Assembly: GCA_937916515.1 (NCBI GenBank)
Contig: CALFSX010000268.1
Location: forward strand, 1-50,299
From: an uncultured Planctomycetaceae bacterium
Lineage (GTDB): Bacteria > Planctomycetota > Planctomycetia > Planctomycetales > Planctomycetaceae
Reading direction: 5' to 3'
Length of the DNA: 50,299 nt
Every line of letters starts with the position of its first letter. Position 1 is the first letter of the stretch. A model generated the notes under the pieces. It was not told the origin of the DNA. It saw only the letters and a program-made list of their open reading frames with translations, and ran no database searches. Positions 16,646 through 24,900 of this stretch are shown here, piece after piece. The position numbers and the translations under genes were made by a program.

Positions 16646-17908
16646 ATGGCAACTCAACAGTTTGAGTCGTTTTCGCTGGGCAATGGACTGCGTGTCATTG
16701 TTCAACCGATGTCGGCTGTTCAATCAGCGGCGTTAACATTAATGCTTCCCGGCGGCAGCATCTACGACATTCCGGGTAAGTTTGGCACAGGTGCCATCCT
16801 TGCAGAAATGATACCGCGCGGAGCCGGACAGTTTTCAGCACGAGAATTGTCTTCGGCAATGGACAATCTGGGACTGCAGCGAGGCGTGTCGGGCGGTGTC
16901 GGTTACATCACGGTTTCAGCCGCCACGACGGCCGACCGGCTGATGGACGCGATTCCGCTGATTGCCACCATGGTGTTGCAGCCGCATCTGGCAGAAGATC
17001 AGTTTGAGCCCGCTCAGGAATTGGTTTTGCAGGGCCTGCACGCTTTAGAAGACGAACCGAAGCAGAGACTTGGCCATTATCTTCGAGCGTGTTCGTATGC
17101 GGCTCCCTGGAGCAATCCGGCAGAAGGCATTTTGGCAGACGTTGAATCGATTCAGTTGGCGGACGTCGTCAATCACCACAAATCGCTGATTCTGCCAAAC
17201 GAAACCGTGCTGGGAATCGCCGGAAACGTCGACGTTCCGGCAGTCAAGGAAGCGCTGACGGCGGCACTGGGAGACTGGCAGGCCGGCGATCTGCCAGCGT
17301 TGGTAACGGGTGGCACCGATGCTTCGCCAAAGCATGTCGAACACGATTCGACTCAAACGCATATCGGCGTCGCCTGGGAAACGGTTCCATACCGTCATGA
17401 ACGTTACTTTGAAGCATGGGCCACGGTCAGCCTGCTAAGCGGTGGCATGAGTTCTCGGTTATTCACGGAAGTGCGTGAAAAGCGTGGCCTGTGCTATGAA
17501 ATTTCTGCGTCGATCAATACTCAGCGAGATCAGGCACGCGTGTTCGCCTACGCGGGAACAACCAACGAACGTGCTCAGGAAACTCTGGACGTGATGGTCG
17601 CCGAAATTCGACGAGTTCACGAAGGCATTACCACCGACGAATTGGACCGCTGTAAAGCTCGCGCCAAAAGCACGCTGATTATGCAGCAGGAATCAACCAT
17701 GTCGCGCAGCAGTTCGTTGGCGCGTGACACTCTGCACCTGGGCAGAGTGATGCCGATGGAAGAACTGCGTTCTAAAATCGACGCTCTGACCGTGGATCAG
17801 GTGCGGGATTTTGCTCTGGAGTTCGCTTCGGAAAAGATGGCGCTGGTCACTATTGGACCGCAGCAACTTGATCCGTCGTGTATCAACAGCGTGTCGGTTG
17901 CGTCGTGA
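16646..17908 (+). CDS. M16-type peptidase subunit lacking the zinc motif
   Basis: 420 residues, no signal peptide. The overall M16 fold is recognisable from FSLGNGLRVIVQPM, PGGSIYD at the N-terminus and SSRLFTEVREKRGLCYEISAS in the C-terminal half. The place of the inverted zinc motif HxxEH reads AEMIPRGAG, with no His or Glu ligands, so it should not hydrolyse by itself. The RVFAYAGTT stretch corresponds to the Arg/Tyr substrate-binding segment of non-catalytic partners. It is followed at 119 bp by an M16 gene with an intact motif. The two probably form a heterodimer like mitochondrial processing peptidase or other bacterial M16 pairs. Confidence 0.88.
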   Translation: MATQQFESFSLGNGLRVIVQPMSAVQSAALTLMLPGGSIYDIPGKFGTGAILAEMIPRGAGQFSARELSSAMDNLGLQRGVSGGVGYITVSAATTADRLMDAIPLIATMVLQPHLAEDQFEPAQELVLQGLHALEDEPKQRLGHYLRACSYAAPWSNPAEGILADVESIQLADVVNHHKSLILPNETVLGIAGNVDVPAVKEALTAALGDWQAGDLPALVTGGTDASPKHVEHDSTQTHIGVAWETVPYRHERYFEAWATVSLLSGGMSSRLFTEVREKRGLCYEISASINTQRDQARVFAYAGTTNERAQETLDVMVAEIRRVHEGITTDELDRCKARAKSTLIMQQESTMSRSSSLARDTLHLGRVMPMEELRSKIDALTVDQVRDFALEFASEKMALVTIGPQQLDPSCINSVSVAS

Positions 17909-18027
17909 TTTCGGCGATCGAAAATCTTCGAGCATAAAGTGCCATCCAAACCGTGCGTCCGTTTTGCTGATTCGTTTATTCACAAGGCTTCTACAGCCAG
18001 TCACTGATATTCTGAGCATCTTGTCCT

Positions 18028-19263
18028 ATGCAATTTTACGAACACACTTTGGATAACGGGCTGAAGATCGTTGTCGAGCTGAATTCATCTGTTTACAGCG
18101 TCGCCGCCGGTTTTTTTGTCCGTACTGGTTCGCGAGACGAAACGCCTGAAGTGTCTGGCGTGAGTCACTTTCTTGAGCACATGGCATTCAAAGGTAACGA
18201 CAAATATTCTGCCGATGACGTGAATCGAATCTTCGACGAAATCGGAGCCAACTATAACGCGTCAACCGGCGAAGAAGTCACCATGTATTACGCATCGGTG
18301 CTGCCGGAGTATCTGGACAAAACTCTGGAACTGCTGACCGTGTTGATGCAGCCTTCGCTGGCGCAGGAAGACTTCGACATGGAAAAGAACGTCATCCTTG
18401 AAGAGATTGGGATGTACGACGATCAGCCCGCCTTCACCACCTACGACAATCTTATGGCGACGCACTTCGCCAACCACCCGCTGGGAAAAAGCGTGCTGGG
18501 AACACGGGAGAGTATCACCGCTTTAACGTCTGAACAGATGCGAGCCTATCATGCCGACCGCTACAAGGCTGGCAACATTACTTTGGCAGTCACCGGCAAT
18601 ACAGACTTCGATACGCTGATCAAGCTTATTGAAAAGCACTGTTCCAGCATTCCCGCAGGCACCTGCGATCGAGATCTGCCAGACGTTTTTGCAACGGAAA
18701 AAACGGAAATGATTACTCGCGAATCCAGCGTGCAACAACACGTGATGCAGATGGGGCAGGCCCCCAAGGGCAAGGACTCGTTGCGGTTTGCCGCCGAATT
18801 GCTGGGCATCGTGGTGGGTGATGACTCGGGCAGCCGTTTGTTCTGGGACGTTGTCGATCCTGGCCACGCCGATTCCGCCGAACTAAGTTACAACGAATAC
18901 GACGGAGCAGGAACGTGGATGACGTATCTTAGCTGTGCTCCGGAGGACGTTGCTGCCAACATTGCTCGCATGAAAACGGTGTTTGAAGAAGTCAACAAAA
19001 ACGGAATCACGGCGGAAGAACTGGAACAGGCAAAGAATAAAGTCGCGTCCAGAATTGTGCTGCGAGGCGAACGTCCGATGGGCCGGCTTTCGTCGTTGGG
19101 AAGCAACTGGGTTTATCGCAAAGAATACTGTTCTGTTGCCGATGACCTGAAAACCGTTCGAGCGGTAAGTTTGCAGGACATTGACGCGTTGTTGAAGCAA
19201 TTTCCAATGCGTCTGATAACCACTGTAGGAGTTGGCCCGCTTCAGGAATTAAGCTTGAATTAA
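18028..19263 (+). CDS. Catalytic M16 zinc peptidase
   Basis: 411 residues. The inverted zinc-binding motif HFLEH is in SGVSHFLEHMAFKG (about residues 51-55), and the distal Glu ligand falls in VILEEIGMYDDQP. The C-terminal half has SGSRLFWDVVDPG and an Ala/Glu-rich helix. No signal peptide, so it is cytosolic or exported by another route. It is the active partner of the preceding inactive M16 protein. The ATG at 18028 agrees with the usual family start (FYEHTLDNGLKIVVE). Confidence 0.92.
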   Translation: MQFYEHTLDNGLKIVVELNSSVYSVAAGFFVRTGSRDETPEVSGVSHFLEHMAFKGNDKYSADDVNRIFDEIGANYNASTGEEVTMYYASVLPEYLDKTLELLTVLMQPSLAQEDFDMEKNVILEEIGMYDDQPAFTTYDNLMATHFANHPLGKSVLGTRESITALTSEQMRAYHADRYKAGNITLAVTGNTDFDTLIKLIEKHCSSIPAGTCDRDLPDVFATEKTEMITRESSVQQHVMQMGQAPKGKDSLRFAAELLGIVVGDDSGSRLFWDVVDPGHADSAELSYNEYDGAGTWMTYLSCAPEDVAANIARMKTVFEEVNKNGITAEELEQAKNKVASRIVLRGERPMGRLSSLGSNWVYRKEYCSVADDLKTVRAVSLQDIDALLKQFPMRLITTVGVGPLQELSLN

Positions 19264-19297
19264 ACGCTTAGCACCAAAATTAGAGCGCAGTTCTGAT

Positions 19298-19369
19298 GTG
19301 GGTGGCCGGGGTTGGACTGAGCATGCGAAGGAAACCCCGGAGTGTCGCTCGTACCTCGGTGCAACCCAC
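19298..19369 (+). repeat. R2 hairpin repeat, copy 3
   Basis: Best-preserved copy. The core stem is CCGGGGTT (19306-19313) / AACCCCGG (19333-19340), enclosed by an outer stem GTGGGT (19298-19303) / ACCCAC (19364-19369). It lies between the M16 and mannose-1-phosphate guanylyltransferase genes. Confidence 0.85.
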
Positions 19370-19461
19370 GCTTTTCATCACGCCACCATTTCCACAAGAT
19401 CTATTTAGCGATTCGCACATGAATTTTGTGCGTCACAGATTGAAGACCAGGGGATTCGAAA

Positions 19462-20535
19462 ATGCTGCATGCGATTGTAATGGCTGGTGGAAGTGGGACT
19501 CGTTTCTGGCCTCAAAGCCGACAGGAAATGCCGAAGCAGCTGCTGAAGCTGGCCGGAAATCGGACCATGATTCAGCAGACCATTGACCGCTGCCACGGCA
19601 TGATTGCCGCCGAACATTCGTGGGTTGTGACGAACGCCGTGCAGGTTGAAAAAACCAGACTGCAATTGCCGGAACTTCCGGCGGAAAACATTCTGGTAGA
19701 ACCTCAGGCTCGCAACACAGCTCCGTGCGTGGGCCTGGCCGCCATTCACGCTTTGCACCGCGACCCGGATGCCATCATGTTTATCATGCCGGCAGACCAC
19801 GTGATTTCACCGATTGAATCGTTTCAAGCCGCCGCGCGGCAAGCGGTTGCCGTGGTGGAAGAAAACCCGGAACGCCTTGTTCTGTTCGGAATTACTCCCA
19901 CGTTTCCATCAACCGGTTACGGCTATATCGAATGCGGCGACGCCATTGCTGACCAAAGCGGCGTGTTCGACGTAAAGGCGTTTCGAGAAAAACCGCAGCT
20001 GGAACTGGCTGAACAATATATCGCTGCGGGCAATTTTTATTGGAATTGCGGAATCTTCTGCTGGAAGGCGGAAACGATTCTGAATCAACTGAAGCAGCAC
20101 GAAGCGGACACGCACGCCAGATTGATGAAGGTGATGTCGGCCATTGGAACCGACGACTACGATGCCGTGCTGAACGCTGAGTTTCCAGCAATGAACAGCA
20201 CGTCGATTGACTACGCCGTGCTGGAACGAGCCACCGGTGTGTCCGTGATTGAAGCACCGTTTACCTGGGACGATGTCGGCAGTTGGCTGGCCGTTCCTCG
20301 ACTTGCCGGACAGGACGATTGTGGCAACACGGTCGATGGCGAATTTGTCGGCATCGACACAAAAGACTGCATCATCAGATCCAGCGGCAATCACCTGATC
20401 GCCACTCTAGGCGTTGACGATTTAATTATTGTCCACACAGAAGACGCAACTCTGGTGGCTCGCAAACAGGACTCAGAACGTATCAAGGAAATTCTGGCGG
20501 AGCTCAAAGCCAAAGGCCGCGACACTTACCTGTAA
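19462..20535 (+). CDS. manC: Mannose-1-phosphate guanylyltransferase
   Basis: 357 residues, nucleotidyltransferase domain only; the C-terminal isomerase domain of bifunctional ManC/AlgA enzymes is absent. The nucleotide-binding N-terminus reads VMAGGSGTRFWPQSR...PKQLL, followed by EPQARNTAPCVGLAA, MPADHVI, GYGYIECG, KAFREKP and WNCGIFCWKAETIL, all standard for GDP-mannose pyrophosphorylases. It makes GDP-mannose from mannose-1-phosphate and GTP for glycans and exopolysaccharide. The start ATG is preceded by AGGGGA at a normal distance. No other sugar-nucleotide genes are adjacent. Confidence 0.93.
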   Translation: MLHAIVMAGGSGTRFWPQSRQEMPKQLLKLAGNRTMIQQTIDRCHGMIAAEHSWVVTNAVQVEKTRLQLPELPAENILVEPQARNTAPCVGLAAIHALHRDPDAIMFIMPADHVISPIESFQAAARQAVAVVEENPERLVLFGITPTFPSTGYGYIECGDAIADQSGVFDVKAFREKPQLELAEQYIAAGNFYWNCGIFCWKAETILNQLKQHEADTHARLMKVMSAIGTDDYDAVLNAEFPAMNSTSIDYAVLERATGVSVIEAPFTWDDVGSWLAVPRLAGQDDCGNTVDGEFVGIDTKDCIIRSSGNHLIATLGVDDLIIVHTEDATLVARKQDSERIKEILAELKAKGRDTYL

Positions 20536-20662
20536 CGCGGCATTTTTTTGATGCCACAAAACATCACTTCACCGTGACACAGCTTGGCTGAACTCCATTT
20601 TGTGATCTACATACGACGACTTCGCTTCTGCTATTTCCAAAGGTCGGTATCATGCGGGAAGC

Positions 20663-21970
20663 ATGAGCGAACATTCATCTAAACTGCCTGAAGCACAGCC
20701 CGAAAACAGCGGTACGCAACCACCGGCGCCCGCGTCTACGGAAACGACCGTGTCGTTGTCGAAGGTTGGTCCGACAGCGTATCATCGCAACGTCCGGGAA
20801 TGCCTGAAGCTTCATTACGCGGATCTATGGGACTGGTTCGCCGACCACTCACGTCGTCCGGAAGCGGCTGAAGCGGAACGAGTCGACCTGCTGAAAGCGG
20901 CAATTCGACTGGATCGCGATTCGTCGGCAGGCTTGTACTCTGTTGTTGACTTCGTGGCACAGCAAATGGGGCTTCACGCCACGTTCACACTGTATCAGGC
21001 ACAACACTCGGTGGGGCTGAACGCATCCATGTTCTGCCTGCCGGGTGAGGGGCATCTGGTGTTTCACGGGCCTGTTCTGGACCTGCTGGATTCAGAACAG
21101 CTGGCCGCTTTGGTGGCTCACGAACTGGCTCATTTTGAGCTCAACAATCTCAACGGCGGCAGCTTCGAGATTGCTGAACAGGTTCTGCTGGCTCTGGCGA
21201 CCGACGCTGCGGCAGACAATCCGCAACTTCGCACGCTGCGGTCGTATCGGCTATACACAGAACTGTACTGCGACCGCCGCGCCGCAGAAGTGACGGGCGA
21301 TTTTTCTGCCTGCGTGTCTGCACTGGTGAAACTGGAAACCGGACTGAAACAGGTGAGCGTTCAGTCCTATATCAAGCAGGCCGACGAAGTGCTGGAAGCT
21401 GCCGCCGCCCAAAATACGCCCGTCGAAAGCAGTGGGACCACCCACCCCGAGATGTATATTCGAGCCAAAGCTCTGCAAATGTGGACGGTGAATCCCGGAA
21501 ACGTAGACGATTTGGTGCGTCCGTTTGTGGAAGGGCAATGGAACCTTCAACAGCTGGACATCATGCGGCAGCGTCTGCTGTGCGAGGCAACTTTGGAATT
21601 TCTGAATGCGTTTCTAAAACCAAAATGGTTACGAACGAACATCATGCTGGGCCATCTGGCCAGATTCGAATCCACCACGGTTTCCACTGCCAGCACTGCC
21701 ACGGAACTCATGAAGCTGTGGCTGGCAGAATGCGATGAATCGATCCGGTCTTACTTCTGCTATCTGTTGCTGGACTTTGTCACGTGTGACGCAGATCTGG
21801 AGGAAGCTCCTTTGGCTGCGGCATGGCTGTTTGCTGAAAACATGGGGCTGGGCGAAGAGTTTCAGAAGCAATGTGCGGCTGAGTTAAAGCTGGGCAAGCG
21901 AGCTCTGGAAAAAGTGTTTCGCGAAGCCGCCGATATCGTATTGCTGGCCGAAAAGGAGTTCGCTGAATGA
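20663..21970 (+). CDS. Soluble M48-family metallopeptidase, coupled to the helicase-nuclease
   Basis: 435 residues. The zinc site is HELAH (H153-H157), in LAALVAHELAHFELNN. The likely third ligand is E200, in YTELYCDRRAAEVTG, the equivalent of the ExxxD segment of Ste24/HtpX-like peptidases. Unlike HtpX or Ste24 there are no transmembrane helices, so it is predicted cytosolic. The first about 35 residues are Pro/Thr/Ser-rich and disordered. The C-terminal about 180 residues are helical and unassigned. Its stop codon overlaps the start of the next gene in ATGA (21967-21970), implying translational coupling and equal dosage. That points to joint function with the giant helicase-nuclease, perhaps as protease effector or processing factor. 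The pairing is inferred, not known to me. Confidence 0.85.
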   Translation: MSEHSSKLPEAQPENSGTQPPAPASTETTVSLSKVGPTAYHRNVRECLKLHYADLWDWFADHSRRPEAAEAERVDLLKAAIRLDRDSSAGLYSVVDFVAQQMGLHATFTLYQAQHSVGLNASMFCLPGEGHLVFHGPVLDLLDSEQLAALVAHELAHFELNNLNGGSFEIAEQVLLALATDAAADNPQLRTLRSYRLYTELYCDRRAAEVTGDFSACVSALVKLETGLKQVSVQSYIKQADEVLEAAAAQNTPVESSGTTHPEMYIRAKALQMWTVNPGNVDDLVRPFVEGQWNLQQLDIMRQRLLCEATLEFLNAFLKPKWLRTNIMLGHLARFESTTVSTASTATELMKLWLAECDESIRSYFCYLLLDFVTCDADLEEAPLAAAWLFAENMGLGEEFQKQCAAELKLGKRALEKVFREAADIVLLAEKEFAE

Positions 21971-24900
21971 TCTCATTCCTTGAATTTCTAAGACAGCAAA
22001 TCAGCGCTGATGGGTTTTCTACAGAAGACGTGCTGGTTTCGTTTTTGCCGCTGATGCAGCAGGTCATCGCGACTCACAACAATGGTCAGGTCGCTCCGTT
22101 CGATGGTGTTGGCAAGCTGCAGGTTGTGGGCGTGAATATTGTCTATGCGGAAGCCGACGCAATGCCACAACGCTGGAATCTTTCCGGCGTGAAGCGTTTG
22201 CTGCAGTCAAACACCAAAGCAGTGCAGGTTGTCGGTGAAAGCCGCGTGCTGATCGACGTTAACACTGGAGACTGGCAACAGAAAGATCTGCAGATTGCAG
22301 ACGACCAACACAACATTTCGCGCCCTGTGTATCTGGCGGGCTATGTCTGCTGGGAACACCTGCTGGGCCACCACGATCCCGCGAGCGACGTGTTTTGTTT
22401 GGGACTGATTTTGGCGAGTCTGGCGTGTGGCCTGGATTTAACAGAACCGAAGCAGCTGGAGCTATTCGTCACGAATCGAACGAATCTGTTTCGAGTCAAC
22501 TCGAAGCTGCATCCGGTGTTGGCCCGAGCCATCAGCGTGATGACGGAACTGGATCGCAATAAACGTCCTCAGGATTTGCAGGCTCTGTTTGCCACGTTGG
22601 ACAACTATCGAGATCAGGAAGTTGATTTCGAAACGGATCTTGCAAGCACAGCCGACCTGCAGAATCAGAATCGTTCTGGCAAGCGTAAGGTGATTCTAAG
22701 CAAGCTGCAGGAACGATTGTTTGAGATCAGTCGGCGAAATCGTTTGCTGCATTTTCGCAGCACGTTGCTCACTATCAATCTCACTCAGGCTTCTATTCCG
22801 ATTTCTTTTGACGTAGCCAACATTCGCGAAAGCCAGGTGCTGACGTGGAATGCTGGCTTCCGGGATGCAATCGCCAAACAGAAGCCCGTGCAGCTGAATT
22901 CCACATTGAACTTTCGAGAAGCCTTGTACCTTCCGGGAGCTCTGGACCGACTGCGGTCGGAAGCGAGACGCGACGAAAACGAGTATGGTTTTGCCGAACT
23001 GAAACTGGTGATTTGCTTTCTGCGTTGGGCAGATCTGAAAGCAACGCCGGCCGAACGTTATGAATCGCCGCTGCTGCTGGTTCCGGTAAAGCTGGATGTA
23101 AAGAAGGGAATTCACGATCGCTATTTCTTAACGTCGCAGGATCCCGCTGCAGAAGTAAATCCTGTTGTCAGACATCTGTTCAAACAGCTTTACAATATCG
23201 ATCTGCCGGAACAGGTGAATTTGGCCAATAATGGCGTCGCCCAATTCTATGATGACATCAAGGCAAAAATCCACGCCAGCGATGCCGCTGTGGAACTCAC
23301 GCGAATCGATCGACCTCGCATTAAGCTGATTCACGAAAAAGCCAAACGCAGACTGGATCAGTTCCGCAATCGAGCCCGATTGTCCGGGCGAGGAATTCAA
23401 CACTTCATGGATCTGGACTATTGCTACGATCCGATCAACTACCATCCGCTGGGATTTCGAATATTCGAATCCTTTGTTCGTCCGACGCCAACTCACCTGG
23501 AAAGAATTACTCAAACAAAGTCGCCCACCCGCCGCAATGTGATTGCGCAATCGGAAGACGACGCAGCCGATTCCAATACTGCTCAGGCAGAACAACAGTT
23601 TTACAGCCTTGAATCCGAAAACGACGACAACCCATACAACTGGGAATTCGATCTGTGCAGCGTGACTTTGGCCAACCTGAAGTATCGTCGCATGTCTTTG
23701 GTGCGAGACTACACACGACTGGTCAACGACAACACAGAAAACGCGGCCTTTGAAGCAACGTTTTCGATTGCTCCCGCAGAACGTCTGCCAGACACCGCAG
23801 AAACTGTTCCGCTGACAGACCGATTTCACGTCGTCGCCTGCGATCCAACTCAACAGGAAGCCATCGCCAGAGCTCGCAGTGGACAAAGCTATATTATTCA
23901 GGGGCCACCCGGTACTGGTAAGTCACAAACAATTACCAACCTGATCGCCGACTTCATCGCCAGAGACAAGCGGGTGTTGTTTGTGTGCGAGAAGCGAGCC
24001 GCCATTGATGTAGTATATCACCGCTTGAAGCAGGAAGGTCTGCACGAAATTTGCTGCCTGATTCATGATTCTCAATCGGATAAAAAGCAGTTCGTGCAGG
24101 ATTTGAAGAAAACCTACGAAGCTTTTCTTTCGGAAGCTTCCGCCGTTCGTGACGGAGTTCGTCATCGCAGAAACGAACTGGTCGAGAAGCTGGAAGCTGC
24201 CCTGGCTCCTGTTGCTGGTTTTAACGCTGCCATGACCAGCCAACCTGCAGAAGCGGGAATTTCTGTGCGAGCTTTGCTGAACAGGTTAATTGAACTGCAG
24301 CAGCACGTACCGGAACTGGTGCCACGCGATTGGGAACGAGTTTGCAGCTACGCCGATTGGCGTGTTGATGAAGCGGCGGTGCGAGAATTTTCCGCAAGGC
24401 TGCTGCAACTACAGCCTGACGGCATCTTCGCGAAACACGTGTTGTGTTTGCTAAGCGAAAAAGTTCTTGACGCCGATCAGCCCGTGGCACTGGTAACCGA
24501 ATGCGTGAAAGCGTGTGTGGGAGAAGGCGACAACCCCAAAGCGGGGCGTCTGACTCAACTGCTGGACGCAATTCAACAACTGCAGCTGCCCACAGAAGTC
24601 GTCAGCAGCCTTGATCAATTGCGACAGGCCGTGCAGTATGCGGCGCAAAGTCTGTTCTTGTCTGAACACAAGCTGTTTGACCTGCTGGATCCTAATTCCG
24701 ACGTGTCAAAAAAATACAGCAAGTTCATGAAGCGGCTGGAGAAAGCTGAAAAGGCCGTCGCGGCAGCACAAAAAGACACCGTCAACTGGAAGACAAAGCT
24801 ATCCTCCGGCGACACTCAGGCTGCTCTGCAAATTGCCGCAAAACTGGACGGCAACTTTACTGCGGTGTTCAAGCCGGCCTGGTGGCGCCTTCGAATAGTG

